Shown: positions 9,128-19,153, numbered from the stretch's first letter. The stretch is 64,000 nt of DNA from Pseudoxanthomonas jiangsuensis (GCF_010093185.1 NZ_PDWL01000004.1:62001-126000); one strand, 5' to 3'. The notes: generated by a model from the sequence alone, not told the origin. Translations and numbers: made by a program.

Positions 9128-9155
9128 AACGGGCGGCACTTGGGTGCCGCCCGTT
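9128..9155. terminator. bidirectional intrinsic terminator between the CoA-transferase and cysK
   Basis: A perfect 12-bp inverted repeat (AACGGGCGGCAC and its complement) with a four-base TTGG loop lies between two convergent genes. An A-rich flank (GAAAAC) on one side and TTCTGCTT on the other suit termination in both directions. Confidence 0.8.
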
Positions 9156-9177
9156 CTGCTTCAGCCCGCGCGCAGGC

Positions 9178-10137
9178 TCAGCCCAGCGACGCCAGCCACT
9201 CGTCGTCCGAGCCTTCGTTCACGCCCTCGAACAGCGGGGTGGAGAAGTAACGCTCGCCGGTGTCCGGCAGCACCGCCAGCAGGACCGAGCCCTTCGGCGC
9301 GTCGGCGGCCACCTTCAGCGCCGCGGCCACGGTCGCGCCCGAGGAGATGCCGACGAAGATGCCTTCCTCGGCCGAGAGCCGGCGCGCGGTGGCGATCGCT
9401 TCCTCGTCGGCGACGTTGACGATCTGGTCGGCGACCTCGCGGTTGAGCACTTCCGGCAGGAAGTCCGGGGTCCAGCCCTGGACCTTGTGCGGCTTCCACT
9501 CGTTGCCGGCCAGCAGGGAGGCGTTGACCGGCTCGGCGGCGGTGATCTTCACCTCCGGGCGGGCCACGCGCAGGACCTCGCCCACGCCGGTCAGGGTGCC
9601 GCCGGTGCCCCAGCCGCTGACGAAATGGTCGAGGCGGCGGCCGGCGAAGTCGCGCAGGATCTCGGCGGCGGTGGTCTGGCGGTGGTAGGCCGGGTTGGCG
9701 GGGTTGGCGAACTGGCTGGCCAGGAACCAGCCGTGCTTCTTCGCCAGCTCCTCGGCCTTGCGGACCATGCCGGTGCCGCGCTCGGCGGCCGGGGTCAGCA
9801 CCACCTTGGCGCCGTAGGCGCGGATCAGCTTGCGGCGCTCGACCGAGAAGGTCTCGGTCATCACCGCCACGAACTTGTAGCCGCGCGCGGCGGCCACCGC
9901 AGCCAGGGCCACGCCGGTGTTGCCCGAGGTCGCCTCCACGATGGTGTCGCCGGGCTTGAGCAGGCCCTTGGCCTCGGCGTCGAGCACGATCGCCAGGGCC
10001 AGGCGGTCCTTGACCGAGCCGGCCGGGTTGAAGGCTTCCACCTTCACGTACAGGTCCACGTGCGCCGGGGCGACGCGGTGCAATTTGACGACCGGGGTGC
10101 GGCCGATGGTGTCGAGGATGCTGTCGTAGATGGCCAT
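9178..10137 (-). CDS. cysK: cysteine synthase A (O-acetylserine sulfhydrylase)
   Basis: PLP enzyme that joins sulfide and O-acetylserine into cysteine, the last step of sulfate assimilation. It has 319 aa, normal for CysK. The PLP lysine is K43 in NPAGSVKDR; the substrate/phosphate loop TSGNTGVALA, the glycine loop GWGTGGTLTG and the C-terminal GISSGA motif are all present. It is transcribed after the cobA-like gene, 47 bases downstream, so the two form an operon divergent from cysB. The serine acetyltransferase gene cysE is not in the window. Confidence 0.96.
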   Translation of the reverse strand: MAIYDSILDTIGRTPVVKLHRVAPAHVDLYVKVEAFNPAGSVKDRLALAIVLDAEAKGLLKPGDTIVEATSGNTGVALAAVAAARGYKFVAVMTETFSVERRKLIRAYGAKVVLTPAAERGTGMVRKAEELAKKHGWFLASQFANPANPAYHRQTTAAEILRDFAGRRLDHFVSGWGTGGTLTGVGEVLRVARPEVKITAAEPVNASLLAGNEWKPHKVQGWTPDFLPEVLNREVADQIVNVADEEAIATARRLSAEEGIFVGISSGATVAAALKVAADAPKGSVLLAVLPDTGERYFSTPLFEGVNEGSDDEWLASLG

Positions 10138-10184
10138 GGAAGCTTCCGTTGTGGGTCGTGGATGGGGAAACGCGGGATGAGGGA

Positions 10185-11018
10185 TCAGGCGGCCCGCGCC
10201 AGGGCCGGCGCGGGCGGGCCCAGCGGCGCGGCGCCGAACCAGTGCAGCTGCCCGGCCAGCGCGGCCACCTCGCCCAGCACCAGCAGGGCGGGCGAGGCCA
10301 CGCCGTGGACGCGGGCGGTATCGGGCAGGTCGTCGAGGGTGCCGGTGACCACGCGCTGCTCGGGGCGCGAGCCGTTCTCGATCAGCGCGAACGGGGTGGA
10401 CGGCGCGCGACCGGCGGCCAGCAGGCGCTCGCGCAGGTGCTCCAGCGCGGCCACGCCCATGTACACGGCCAGGGTCTGGCGTTCGCGCGCCAGCGACTCC
10501 CAGTCCACGTCGTCGACCGAATCGCGGCAGTGCGCGGTGGTCAGCCGCACCGACTGGGCGTGGTCGCGGTGGGTCAGCGGGATGCCGGCATAGGCGGCGC
10601 AGGCCACCGCGGCGGTGATGCCGGGCACCACCCGGAAGGCGATGCCGTGCGCGCGCAGGAACTCCAGTTCCTCGCCGCCGCGGCCGAACACGAACGGATC
10701 GCCGCCCTTGAGCCGGACCACGCGCAGGCCGCCGCGGGCGTAGCGCAGCATCAGCGCGTGGATCTCCTCCTGCGGCATGCTGTGGTTGCCGGCCGACTTG
10801 CCGACCTCGACCTTCAGCGCGGCCGGGTTGACCAGTTCCAGCACGCCGGCGCCGACCAGGCGGTCGTACAACACCACCTCGGCCGCCTCCAGCGCACGCA
10901 GCGCGTGCAGGGTCAGCAGGCCCGGATCGCCGGGGCCGGCGCCGACCAGGGTCACGCTGCCGGGGAGCAGTTCGAAGGCCCCGGGAATGGCGGTCGGGAC
11001 GGGTGGCGGCAGGCTCAC
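10185..11018 (-). CDS. cobA: uroporphyrinogen-III C-methyltransferase (CysG C-terminal-domain protein)
   Basis: SAM-dependent tetrapyrrole methylase that makes precorrin-2, the precursor of the siroheme used by sulfite reductase. Its 277 aa comprise only the methyltransferase domain: [20 protein letters not shown] at the start, [18 protein letters not shown] in the middle and [22 protein letters not shown]. The dehydrogenase/ferrochelatase half of enterobacterial CysG is absent, so that activity must come from a separate gene outside this window. It shares an operon with cysK and faces cysB across a 161-bp regulatory region. Many genomes annotate this gene as cysG. Confidence 0.93.
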   Translation of the reverse strand: MSLPPPVPTAIPGAFELLPGSVTLVGAGPGDPGLLTLHALRALEAAEVVLYDRLVGAGVLELVNPAALKVEVGKSAGNHSMPQEEIHALMLRYARGGLRVVRLKGGDPFVFGRGGEELEFLRAHGIAFRVVPGITAAVACAAYAGIPLTHRDHAQSVRLTTAHCRDSVDDVDWESLARERQTLAVYMGVAALEHLRERLLAAGRAPSTPFALIENGSRPEQRVVTGTLDDLPDTARVHGVASPALLVLGEVAALAGQLHWFGAAPLGPPAPALARAA

Positions 11019-11057
11019 GGGCGGAATCGGAAACAGTGGGATGCCGACCGTAGCGCC

Positions 11058-11082
11058 CGCTCATAACAGGCGGAAATAACTT
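11058..11082. promoter_or_regulatory. putative CysB-binding region between cobA and cysB
   Basis: On the minus strand this reads GTTATTTCCGCCTGTTATGA, that is TTATT-CCGC-TTATG. The same blocks (TTATTCGC, CGCTTAT, TTATTTCGCC) occur upstream of cysJ at 18061-18090. Sharing of an AT-rich motif between two divergent cys promoters, in a very GC-rich genome, suggests control by the adjacent CysB. The blocks are seen; the binding is inferred. Confidence 0.45.
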
Positions 11083-11179
11083 GCCGCGCAATGCACATGC
11101 GCTCGGGTTATAAGCGGCGAGGCGGGATGCGGCTACATTCCGGTTCCTGCAGGCCCCTATTCACGTTAGTGTCTCCGCC

Positions 11180-12163
11180 ATGACCCTCACCCAGCTCCGC
11201 TACCTCGTGGCCATCGCCGACGCCGGGCTCAACATCACCTTGGCCGCGGCCAGGGTGCATGCGACCCAGCCCGGCCTGTCCAAGCAGCTCAAGCAGCTGG
11301 AGGACGAGCTGGGCTTCCTGCTGTTCGTGCGCAAGGGCCGCAGCCTGGAGGCGATCACCCCGGCCGGCGGCGAGGTGCTCGAGCGCGCCCGGGTGATCCT
11401 GGCCGAGACCGCCAACATCCGCGCCTACGCGGCCAACCAGCGCCGCGAGAGCCACGGCCAGCTGACCATCACCACCACCCATACCCAGGCGCGGTTCGTG
11501 CTGCCGCCGGCGATCGCCCGGATCAAGCGCGAATTTCCTCAGGTCAGCGTCCACCTGCAGCAGTCCACCGAGGGCGCGGCCCTGGACCTGCTCGGCCAGG
11601 GCGATGCCGACATGGCCGTGGTCAGCACCGCCGGCGGCGAGCCGCAGGGCGGGGTTGCGGTGCCGCTGTACCGCTGGCGGCGGCTGGCGCTGGTGCCGCG
11701 CGGGCACGCCCTGGACCGCGCCGGCAAGGGCCCGGACATCCAGGAACTGGCGCAGTACCCGCTGATCAGCTACGAATCCTCGACCCGGCCCGAGTCCTCC
11801 CTGCAGCGCGCCTTCGCCAGCGTCGGCCTGGAGCCGAACCTGGCCCTGACCGCGCTGGACGCCGACCTGATCAAGACCTACGTCCGCGCCGGGCTGGGCG
11901 TGGGCCTGCTGGCGGAGATGGCGGTCAGCGCCGGCGACACCGACCTGCGCGGCTGGCCGGCCCCGACCGAGGTCGCCGAATGCATCGCCTGGGCGGTCCT
12001 GCCGCGCGAGCGCGTGCTGCGCGACTACGCGCTGGAACTGGTCCACGTCCTGGCCCCGCAGATCGACAAGCGCGACCTGCGCCGGGTGCTGGACGGCAAC
12101 CAGGACCCGGACTGGCCGCTGCCGCCGACCTGGGAATCGCTGACCCAAACGATCAGCATCTGA
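11180..12163 (+). CDS. cysB: LysR-type regulator CysB
   Basis: LysR-family activator of sulfate-assimilation genes, 327 aa, the usual CysB length. The N-terminal winged helix-turn-helix reads TLTQLRYLVAIADAGLNITL followed by HATQPGLSKQLKQLEDELG, the characteristic CysB/Cbl form. The effector domain includes TTTHTQARFVLPPAI, where CysB contacts sulfate or N-acetylserine, and LISYESSTRPESSLQ. It sits head-to-head with cobA-cysK and one cluster away from cysJIH and cysDN, which are its expected targets. Known family behaviour is activation by N-acetylserine during sulfur limitation. Specificity toward these promoters is inferred. Confidence 0.93.
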   Translation: MTLTQLRYLVAIADAGLNITLAAARVHATQPGLSKQLKQLEDELGFLLFVRKGRSLEAITPAGGEVLERARVILAETANIRAYAANQRRESHGQLTITTTHTQARFVLPPAIARIKREFPQVSVHLQQSTEGAALDLLGQGDADMAVVSTAGGEPQGGVAVPLYRWRRLALVPRGHALDRAGKGPDIQELAQYPLISYESSTRPESSLQRAFASVGLEPNLALTALDADLIKTYVRAGLGVGLLAEMAVSAGDTDLRGWPAPTEVAECIAWAVLPRERVLRDYALELVHVLAPQIDKRDLRRVLDGNQDPDWPLPPTWESLTQTISI

Positions 12164-12185
12164 GGTTCCCGCTGCCGTCCGCGCT

Positions 12186-12686
12186 TCAGGGGTGCGGGAA
12201 GCGCTTGAGGTAATCCTCGAAGGGCTCGAGGCCGGCATTCCTCCTCCGCTCCTCCAGCCCTTCCGGGTTTTCGATGAGATAGGGCGTTCCCGCTCCCCGG
12301 ATCTGCGTTCCGTAGATATGGGGCATGCCCTGGCGCACGCGGATCCGGTCCTCGAGCAGGGGCAGGGTGCCGGGCGGCAGTTCCCCCGCCCGATCCGCGG
12401 CACGCAGGAGCGGGACCAGTTCCATCTGCAGGTCCAGGTCCGCATGCTGCAGGACCAGGAACGCGCCCAACGACGCCTCCCGCCCGAATTCCGAGACCGG
12501 GGGCCATCCGCAGTTGTCGACGATTCCGGCCAGGCGGACCGCGTTTTCCTTGTCCACGTCGGGCGCATTGCCGGTTCGCGAGGCCTGGTCCGAGTGGAGC
12601 CTCCGCTCGAGTTCGGTGCGGACGGACCGGGTGTCGCAGATGGCGGGAACCTGGACACCGGTGCCCGCGGCGGAAACGAGCGCCAT
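12186..12686 (-). CDS. DUF6624-like hypothetical protein
   Basis: About 166 aa, resembling the DUF6624 family: a conserved NCGWPPVSEFGREASLGAFL, followed by VLQHADLDLQMELVPLLRAA, an EDRIRVRQG stretch, and a YGTQIRG motif near the end. The function of the family is unknown. The start is uncertain: the chosen ATG has no clear ribosome site, and an upstream in-frame ATG (ending at 12746) would add about 20 residues. It is convergent with cysB, 22 bases away, and unrelated in content to the sulfur genes, so it looks like a lineage-specific insertion between cysB and cysH. Confidence 0.65.
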   Translation of the reverse strand: MALVSAAGTGVQVPAICDTRSVRTELERRLHSDQASRTGNAPDVDKENAVRLAGIVDNCGWPPVSEFGREASLGAFLVLQHADLDLQMELVPLLRAADRAGELPPGTLPLLEDRIRVRQGMPHIYGTQIRGAGTPYLIENPEGLEERRRNAGLEPFEDYLKRFPHP

Positions 12687-12804
12687 CAAGCAGGTGCTTT
12701 CCTGGCATGGTTGAGTGGCTCGTTCCGGAGGTGGCGGTGTCCTCATCCTAGCGACTGGTCGCCTAGCGGAGGGTTCCAGGTGGCAGGTGTTGGACGCCTT
12801 AGCC

Positions 12805-13125
12805 CTACCCGCCGGCCAGCCGCTCGTACCACTGCCGGTACGGCGTGTTCCTGGCGAGGTGGCGGTTGAAGTCCGGCGTTCCGTCATCCCACCAGACCGG
12901 GCCGCGCTCGCCGAGGGCGATCTTCGCGGCGTCGACGGCGCTGCGCGCCGCGGCCAGCGCGTCCGGGTCGGCGGCCGCCATCGCGGCCTTCACCTGCCGC
13001 CGCGCGGCCATGAGCGCGGCGACGAGCGCCTCGCGTTCCGCGGCTGGCAGATGCGGATTGGCGAGCCGCCAGAGGCGGTCGCGGACCACCATGTATCGTC
13101 CGTCGGGTGTCTGCGGATGTTCCAT
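12805..13125 (-). CDS. conserved hypothetical protein (106 aa)
   Basis: Small soluble protein beginning MEHPQTPDGRYMVVRDRLWR and containing LGERGPVWWDDGTPDFNRHL. I recognise this as a widespread conserved hypothetical in proteobacteria without a defined function. The central region (about residues 28-75) is Ala/Arg-rich and probably helical; no membrane segment or signal peptide is present. It is followed by a small membrane protein gene upstream on the same strand, 18 bases away, so the two may be co-transcribed. The function is unknown. Confidence 0.7.
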   Translation of the reverse strand: MEHPQTPDGRYMVVRDRLWRLANPHLPAAEREALVAALMAARRQVKAAMAAADPDALAAARSAVDAAKIALGERGPVWWDDGTPDFNRHLARNTPYRQWYERLAGG

Positions 13126-13143
13126 GTTCGTGGATGTGGCGAC

Positions 13144-13449
13144 TCAGGATGCGTCGATCCGGCGGCGGGGCGTGCGCCCTAGCATCCAGCCCAGCCTGCC
13201 CAGGGCCCAGCCGGCGCCGTAAAGCAGCGCGAACGTAGGCAGGCCGATCAAGGCGTAGGCGGCCGTCCAGGACAGCCGGGACAGGCCGGGCACGCCGAGC
13301 CAGTCCAGGGCGCCCAGTTGCATCGCCAGCGGCAGCTGGAGCAGGACGAAGGCGCCTTTGGGATCGCCCTCGGCGGCCATCGACCCCCAGACGCAAAGGC
13401 CGATGAGCACCGCGTAGAGGACGCACACGGCGAGGCCGATCCTGCTCAT
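13144..13449 (-). CDS. small membrane protein, unknown function
   Basis: A 101-aa protein with hydrophobic segments at about residues 3-22 (IGLAVCVLYAVLIGLCVWGS), 32-52 and 62-88, giving probably three membrane helices, and a basic C-terminus (RTPRRRIDAS). No family is recognised. It lies immediately upstream of the 106-aa conserved hypothetical on the same strand and about 90 bases from the end of cysH. Codon use matches the surroundings, which supports a real gene, but expression is unproven. Confidence 0.55.
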   Translation of the reverse strand: MSRIGLAVCVLYAVLIGLCVWGSMAAEGDPKGAFVLLQLPLAMQLGALDWLGVPGLSRLSWTAAYALIGLPTFALLYGAGWALGRLGWMLGRTPRRRIDAS

Positions 13450-13540
13450 GCGACAGGGCTCCCGGAAGATGCCGGTGGCAAGGCGCCCCGGCCTGGATCG
13501 CGCCCGCTGTGGCGGATGCGGGGAGCAGGGTAACCGAGAC

Positions 13541-14290
13541 TCAGATGTCCTCGTGGATCCCGCACTCCCGCTTCAGGCCGAAGAAGCGGGTGTCCTCGTC
13601 CTTCATGCCCGGCTCCCAGCGGGTGGTGGTGTGGAAGTCGCCGATGGAGACGTAGCCTTCGTGCCACAGCGGGTGGTAGGGCAGGTCGTGCTGCTTGAGG
13701 TACTGCCAGACGTCGCGGTCGGACCAGTCGGCGATCGGGCTGACCTTGAGCCGGTCGCCGCGCCACTGCAGCACCGGGGTGTCGGCGCGGCTGGCCGACT
13801 GGCTGCGGCGCAGGCCGGTGAACCAGGTGCCGGCCGCCAGCTCGTCCAGGGCGCGGCGCATCGGCTCGACCTTGCGCAGCTGGTTGTAGTTGTCCAGGCC
13901 TTCCACGCCCTGTTCCCAGAGGCGGCCGTGGCGGGCCTCCATCCAGGCGCGGCTGACCAGCGGGCGGAACACCTTGAGGTTGAGCCTGAGGCGGTCGGTC
14001 AGCTCGTCGGCGAAGCGGTAGGTCTCGGGGAACAGGTAGCCGGTGTCGACCAGGATCACCGGGATGTCCGGCTTCTGCTGCACCAGCATGTGCAGGGCCA
14101 CCGCCGACTGCGCGCCGAAGCTGGAGGACAGCACCGCATTGCCCGGGCCGTGCTCCAGCGCCCAGGCCACGCGCTGTTCCGCGTCCATGGCCTCCAGCTG
14201 CGGGTTGAGCGCGGCCAGGTCGAGCGCGGGCGCGGCGTCGGCGCTGTTGGCGGCTTCGGGGACGTGGGTGGAGGCGGCGGTCAGGCTCAT
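13541..14290 (-). CDS. cysH: phosphoadenylyl-sulfate (PAPS) reductase
   Basis: Thioredoxin-dependent reductase converting PAPS to sulfite, 249 aa. The PP-loop nucleotide region is [14 protein letters not shown] (about residues 48-61), followed by [17 protein letters not shown]. The C-terminal catalytic cysteine is C243 in [10 protein letters not shown]. The paired cysteines that bind the iron-sulfur cluster in APS reductases are missing, so this is the PAPS type, matching the APS kinase domain fused to CysN nearby. It is last in the cysJ-cysI-cysH operon, 34 bases after cysI. Confidence 0.96.
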   Translation of the reverse strand: MSLTAASTHVPEAANSADAAPALDLAALNPQLEAMDAEQRVAWALEHGPGNAVLSSSFGAQSAVALHMLVQQKPDIPVILVDTGYLFPETYRFADELTDRLRLNLKVFRPLVSRAWMEARHGRLWEQGVEGLDNYNQLRKVEPMRRALDELAAGTWFTGLRRSQSASRADTPVLQWRGDRLKVSPIADWSDRDVWQYLKQHDLPYHPLWHEGYVSIGDFHTTTRWEPGMKDEDTRFFGLKRECGIHEDI

Positions 14291-14324
14291 CGGAGATTCC
14301 GGACGCAGGGATGCAACGCGGGGA

Positions 14325-16073
14325 TCAGGCGGCCTCGCCCAGCGCGGCGTTCTTGCCCGCCGGCTCGACCAGGACCTGGGTGTGGGTGGGGTAGGGCGGC
14401 AGGGCGACCACGCCGGCGCGGTGGAGGAAGTCGCCGAAGCCCTCGCCCTGGCCGCGCTCGGCGGCGTAGCGGGCGAACAGCGGCTCCAGTTCCTCCAGGA
14501 TCTGCGCTTCGGTGATGTTCTCGCGGTGCAGGGTGTTCAGGCGCTGGCCGCGGTGGTCGGCGCCGAGCATCAGGTTGTAGCGGCCGGGCGCCTTGCCGAC
14601 CAGGGCGATCTCGCCCAGGTACGGGCGCGAGCAGCCGTTGGGGCAGCCGGAGATGCGCAGCAGGATCGGCGCATCGGCCAGGCCGTGCTTCTCCAGCAGC
14701 GGCTGCAGTTTGGCGTTGAGGTCGGGCAGGTAGCGCTCGGCCTCGGCCATGGCCAGGGCGCAGGTGGGCAGGGCGACGCAGGCCATCGAGGCGCGCGCCA
14801 GCGCGGTCGGGGCGCGGTTCTCCTGGTCCAGCGCATGGGTGCGGACCAGGGCGTCGATCCGCTCGCGCTCGCCGGCCGGCACCCCGGCGATGATCAGGTT
14901 CTGGTTCGCCGTCACCCGGAATTCCTGACCAGGAGCGCCGCCGCGAAGGACGTTGGCGATCTCGCGCATGCCGGTCAGGTGCGGGGCGCCGGGGCGGTCG
15001 GCGATGCGGCCGGTCGGCAGCGACAGGGTCAGGTGCCAGCGGCCGTCCTCGCCCTCGACCCAGCCGAAGCGGTCGCCGTTGTGGTCGAAGTGGAACGGCC
15101 GCGCGGGCTGCAGCCTGAACCCGGCGCGCTCCTCCATCTGCGCGACGATGTAGTCCAGGCCGTGCTCGTCGATGGTGTACTTGAAGCGGGCGTGCTTGCG
15201 CTCGACCCGGTCGCCGTGGTCGCGCTGCACGGTCACCGCGGCGGCGGCGATCGCCAGCACCTGGTCGGGGGCGACGAAGCCGATCACGTTGCCCAGCCGC
15301 GGGTAGGTCTTGGGATCGCCGTGGCTGGCGCCCATGCCGCCGCCGATGGCGACGTTGAAGCCGGCCAGGCCGCCGTCCGCGTCGACGACGGCGATCAGGC
15401 CGAAGTCGTTGGCGAACAGGTCCACGTCGTTGGTCGGCGGCACCGCCACGGCCATCTTGAACTTGCGCGGCAGGTAGACCTTGCCGTAGACCGGGTCCTC
15501 TTCCTCGCCGCTGTCGGCCAGCTTCTCCTGGTCCAGCCAGATCTCGTAGTAGGCGCGGGTTTTGGGCAGGAACTCGAGCGACAGCCTCTGCGCCCACTCG
15601 TGCACTTCGGCGTGCAGGCGCGACTGCAGCGGGTTGCTGGCCGCCAGCACGTTGCGGTTGACGTCGCCGCAGGCGGAGATGGTGTCCAGCGCGGCGGCGT
15701 TGATCGCCTGCATGGTCGCCTTCAGCTCGCGCTTGATCACGCCGTGGAACTGGAAGGTCTGGCGGGTGGTGATGCGCAGCGAGTGGTTGGCCCAGGTGGT
15801 GGCGATGGCGTCCAGCTTCAGCCACTGCTCCGGGGTGAACACCCCGCCCGGGGCGCGCACCCGGATCATGAACTGGTGCGCCGGCTCCAGCTTCTGCCGG
15901 CGGCGCTCGTCGCGGATGTCGCGGTCGTCCTGCTGGTAGGTGCCGTGGAACTTGACCAGGCGCTGGTCCTCGAACGACAGCGAGCCGGTGACCGGGTCGG
16001 CCAGGCCCTCCAGCAGCGTGCCGCGCAGGCCGCGGCTCTTGATCTTGATGTCTTCGACGGAAGGGTGGCTCAT
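14325..16073 (-). CDS. cysI: sulfite reductase hemoprotein (beta subunit)
   Basis: Siroheme and 4Fe-4S subunit of NADPH sulfite reductase, which reduces sulfite to sulfide with six electrons. The 582 aa are the usual length. The cluster and siroheme ligands are C432 and C438 (CVALPTC) and C477 and C481 (GCPNGC). The N-terminal ferredoxin-like domain contains [16 protein letters not shown] and [10 protein letters not shown], with basic residues that contact substrate and siroheme. Its cofactor needs precorrin-2 from the cobA product in this window. It lies 47 bases downstream of cysJ. Confidence 0.97.
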   Translation of the reverse strand: MSHPSVEDIKIKSRGLRGTLLEGLADPVTGSLSFEDQRLVKFHGTYQQDDRDIRDERRRQKLEPAHQFMIRVRAPGGVFTPEQWLKLDAIATTWANHSLRITTRQTFQFHGVIKRELKATMQAINAAALDTISACGDVNRNVLAASNPLQSRLHAEVHEWAQRLSLEFLPKTRAYYEIWLDQEKLADSGEEEDPVYGKVYLPRKFKMAVAVPPTNDVDLFANDFGLIAVVDADGGLAGFNVAIGGGMGASHGDPKTYPRLGNVIGFVAPDQVLAIAAAAVTVQRDHGDRVERKHARFKYTIDEHGLDYIVAQMEERAGFRLQPARPFHFDHNGDRFGWVEGEDGRWHLTLSLPTGRIADRPGAPHLTGMREIANVLRGGAPGQEFRVTANQNLIIAGVPAGERERIDALVRTHALDQENRAPTALARASMACVALPTCALAMAEAERYLPDLNAKLQPLLEKHGLADAPILLRISGCPNGCSRPYLGEIALVGKAPGRYNLMLGADHRGQRLNTLHRENITEAQILEELEPLFARYAAERGQGEGFGDFLHRAGVVALPPYPTHTQVLVEPAGKNAALGEAA

Positions 16074-16120
16074 GGCGTTGGCTTTGATCCGGTGGGGTGC
16101 GCGGGCGGGCGGCGTCGGGT

Positions 16121-17977
16121 TCAGTAGACGTCGCGGCCGTAGCGGCCTTCGGTCTGCAGGGCGGTGAGGTACTCGGCGGCGGCCTCGGCGTCGCCGCCGT
16201 TGTGCGCGGCCACCACGTCCAGCAGGGCCGCGTGCACGTCCTTGCCCATGGCGATCGAGCCGCAGACGTAGAAGTGGGCGCCGTTCTGCAGCCAGGCGTA
16301 CAGCTCGGCGCCGCGCTCGCGCAGGCGGTCCTGGACGTAGACCTTGGCGGCCTGGTCGCGGGAGAAGGCCAGGTCCAGGCGGTGCAGCTCACCCCTTTGC
16401 AGGGCTTCCTGCCACTCGGTCTGGTAGAGGAAGCCGGTGTTGAAGTGCTGGGCGCCGAAGAACAGCCAGTTGCGGCCGCTCGCGCCGGTCTCGGCGCGCT
16501 CCTGGACGAAGCCGCGGAACGGGGCGATGCCGGTGCCCGGGCCGACCATGACGATGTCGCGCGAGGCGTCGGCCGGGACCCGGAAGCGCTCGTTCGGCTC
16601 GATGTAGACCGGCACCTGGCCGCCTTCCTCCAGCGCGGCGAGGAAGCCGCTGGCGGCGCCGAGGTGCTCGTGGCCGTGGGCCTGGTAGCGCAGCACGTCC
16701 AGGGTCAGGTGCGCTTCCTCGCCCACCCGCTTGCGGCTGGAGGCGATCGAGTACAGGCGCTGGGCCTGCGGCCGCAGCGCGGCGACCAGGGCCTCGTGGT
16801 CCCAGGCCGCCGGCCAGCGGCGCAGGACGTCCACCAGCTGGTGGTCGCCCAGCAACGCGGCCAGGCCGGCGGTCTGGGTGGGGTCGAGCAGCTGCTGCAG
16901 GGCCGCGGCGCCGGAGCGCTCGGCGTGTGCGGCCAGGAACGGGCGCGACAGCCGGGTCAGCTCGCGCCGGGTGGCCAGCCACTCGGACAGGGGCAGAGTC
17001 TCGCTGCCGGAGGTGACAGCGGCATTGCCGTCCAGTTTCGCCGCCTCCAGCACCGCGGCCACCAGCGGCTCGGGGTTGCGGTGGCGGACGCCGAGGGCGT
17101 CGCCCGGCTCATAGGCCAGGCCCGAGCCTTCCAGCGACAGCTCGATGTGGCGGACGTCCTTCTCCACCGGGCCGTACTTGAGGAAGCCCTGGCTGCGGAA
17201 CTCGCGGCCGGTGATGCGCTGGTTGGCCAGCACCTCGGCGGCGAAGGGGCGCTCGTGGGTCCAGGCCGCGGCGGCCGGGCGCAGGGGAGTGACCGTGGCC
17301 AGGTGGGCGCCAGCGGCCGGGGCGGAGGCCTTGAGCAGCTCGCCGGCCTTGGCCAGGGCGGCCTCGCGCCAGGGGCCGGCGACGGTGTCGATGTCCAGGT
17401 CGGCCTGGCCCAGGTCGGCTACCCGCTGGCCGCCCAGTTCGGCCAGGCGGGCGTCGATCTTGCGGGCGATGCCGCAGAAGTCGGCGTAGCTGGTGTCGCC
17501 CAGGCCGAGCACGGCGAACTTCAGCTCCGGCAGCTTGGGCGCGCGCTTGCCGTTGAGGAACTCGGTGAAGCCGATCGCGTCGTCCGGCGGGTCGCCCTCG
17601 CCCTGGGTGCTGATGACCACGTACAGCAGGCGCTCGGAGGCCAGTTCGCCGGTGCGGTAGCTGTCGGTGCGGACCAGGCGCACGGCCAGGCCGGCGGCCT
17701 CGGCGGCCTGGGCGATCTTCTCGGCCTCGCGCCGGGCATTGCCGGTCTGGCTGCCGTACAGCACGGTCAGGCGCTGGCCGGCCTGGGGCGCGGCCGCCGC
17801 GCCGCCGCCGGGCAGCACCGCCAGGTGCGGGGCGCCGTGGCCCTGGGCCAGGCCCGCGGTGTAGCCGGACAGCCACCACAGCGAGGGCGCATCCAGGCCG
17901 TCGACCAGCCGGGCCAGCAGGACCTTGCGGTCCTCGTTGAGCGGACTGGGGGGCAGCGCGGTGGGCGCAGCGGTCAT
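16121..17977 (-). CDS. cysJ: sulfite reductase flavoprotein (alpha subunit)
   Basis: FMN- and FAD-containing subunit that passes electrons from NADPH to CysI; 618 aa. Domains in order: a flavodoxin domain with the FMN loop [10 protein letters not shown] (about residues 72-81), a connecting domain, the FAD-binding [10 protein letters not shown] (about 395), and the NADPH domain with [18 protein letters not shown], ending in the conserved GRYGRDVY. It is the first gene of the cysJIH operon and is divergent from cysD. A plausible promoter lies about 45-70 bases upstream next to the putative CysB sites. Confidence 0.97.
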   Translation of the reverse strand: MTAAPTALPPSPLNEDRKVLLARLVDGLDAPSLWWLSGYTAGLAQGHGAPHLAVLPGGGAAAAPQAGQRLTVLYGSQTGNARREAEKIAQAAEAAGLAVRLVRTDSYRTGELASERLLYVVISTQGEGDPPDDAIGFTEFLNGKRAPKLPELKFAVLGLGDTSYADFCGIARKIDARLAELGGQRVADLGQADLDIDTVAGPWREAALAKAGELLKASAPAAGAHLATVTPLRPAAAAWTHERPFAAEVLANQRITGREFRSQGFLKYGPVEKDVRHIELSLEGSGLAYEPGDALGVRHRNPEPLVAAVLEAAKLDGNAAVTSGSETLPLSEWLATRRELTRLSRPFLAAHAERSGAAALQQLLDPTQTAGLAALLGDHQLVDVLRRWPAAWDHEALVAALRPQAQRLYSIASSRKRVGEEAHLTLDVLRYQAHGHEHLGAASGFLAALEEGGQVPVYIEPNERFRVPADASRDIVMVGPGTGIAPFRGFVQERAETGASGRNWLFFGAQHFNTGFLYQTEWQEALQRGELHRLDLAFSRDQAAKVYVQDRLRERGAELYAWLQNGAHFYVCGSIAMGKDVHAALLDVVAAHNGGDAEAAAEYLTALQTEGRYGRDVY

Positions 17978-18019
17978 CTGTGGCGGGCTCGGCGAACGTC
18001 GGGTTCCGACGGGATGCTG

Positions 18020-18090
18020 ATGTTAGGAAAGCGCAAACCGCGGCTGAAACGCCTTGTGGTTATTCGCTTATGCTCTGCGCTTATTTCGCC
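18020..18090 (-). promoter_or_regulatory. cysJ promoter and putative CysB-binding region
   Basis: Reading toward cysJ, TTTCAG (18049-18044) and TAACAT (18025-18020) form a -35/-10 pair with an 18-base spacer. Directly upstream, at 18052-18090, is an AT-rich block unusual for this genome. It carries CGCTTAT twice (18065-18071 and 18078-18084, 13 bases apart) and TTATTTCGCC. A 9-mer, TTAGGAAAG, occurs at 18023 and again at 18169 on the cysD side. Upstream placement next to -35 is what is expected for a LysR-type activator such as CysB. The promoter and the repeats are seen; binding is inferred. Confidence 0.5.
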
Positions 18091-18241
18091 GGCCGGGCCG
18101 CCGCCTGAATACTCGCCGTCCCGAATCGCCCGGACCTGCGTACCTGCGGGGCCGTATGGTGTTCTGCTTTAGGAAAGGCCTGCCGGGCGTTCCGCCGGTC
18201 CGGTCTCCTTCCCTCCCTTCCCGCCCTTCGCCGCGCACCCG

Positions 18242-19153
18242 ATGAGCCTCGCCCAACGCCTGTCCCACCTCGACCGCCTGGAGGCGGAGAGCATCCACAT
18301 CCTGCGGGAGGTCGCCGCCGAGTTCCGCAACCCGGTGATGCTGTACTCGGTCGGCAAGGACAGCTCGGTGCTGCTGCACCTGCTGCTCAAGGCCTTCGCC
18401 CCGGCGGTGCCGCCGATCCCTTTGCTGCACGTGGACACGCGCTGGAAGTTCCGCGAGATGATCGCCTTCCGCGACCAGCGCGCCGCCGATACCGGGGTGG
18501 AGCTGCGGGTCCACATCAATCCCGACGGCATCGCCCAGGACATCGGCCCGGTCAGCCACGGCGCCACCGTCCACACCGACGTGATGAAGACCCAGGGCCT
18601 GAAGCAGGCGCTGGACAAGTGGCAGTTCGACGCGGCCATCGGCGGCGCGCGGCGCGACGAGGAGAAGTCGCGGGCCAAGGAGCGGGTGTTCTCGTTCCGC
18701 AACGAGCACCACCGCTGGGATCCCAAGCGCCAGCGCCCGGAGCTGTGGAACCTGTACAACGCCCGCATCCGCAAGGGCGAGAGCGTGCGCGCGTTCCCGA
18801 TCTCGAACTGGACCGAGCTGGACGTGTGGCTCTACATCTACCGCGAGAAGATCCCGGTGGTGCCGCTGTACCTAGCCGCCGAAAGGCCTGTCGTCGAGCG
18901 CGACGGCGCCCTGATCATGGTCGACGACGAGCGCCTGCCGCTGAAGCCGGGCGAGGTGCCGCAGCTGAGGAAGGTCCGTTTCCGCACCCTGGGCTGCTAC
19001 CCGCTGACCGGCGCGATCGAGTCGCAGGCCGACACCCTGGAGAAGATCATCGCCGAGATGCTGGTGGCCACCAGTTCCGAGCGCCAGGGCCGGGTGATCG
19101 ACCACGACCCGACCGCGTCGATGGAGAAGAAGAAGCTGGAGGGGTATTTCTGA
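18242..19153 (+). CDS. cysD: sulfate adenylyltransferase small subunit
   Basis: ATP sulfurylase catalytic subunit that makes APS from sulfate and ATP; 303 aa, as in Escherichia coli. The PP-loop is [14 protein letters not shown] (about residues 35-48), followed by LHVDTRWKF and the arginine-rich [19 protein letters not shown] typical of CysD. The C-terminus [23 protein letters not shown] is nearly invariant in the family. Its stop overlaps the cysN start (TGATG), so translation is coupled and the two subunits form the usual complex in which GTP hydrolysis drives the reaction. Confidence 0.97.
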   Translation: MSLAQRLSHLDRLEAESIHILREVAAEFRNPVMLYSVGKDSSVLLHLLLKAFAPAVPPIPLLHVDTRWKFREMIAFRDQRAADTGVELRVHINPDGIAQDIGPVSHGATVHTDVMKTQGLKQALDKWQFDAAIGGARRDEEKSRAKERVFSFRNEHHRWDPKRQRPELWNLYNARIRKGESVRAFPISNWTELDVWLYIYREKIPVVPLYLAAERPVVERDGALIMVDDERLPLKPGEVPQLRKVRFRTLGCYPLTGAIESQADTLEKIIAEMLVATSSERQGRVIDHDPTASMEKKKLEGYF

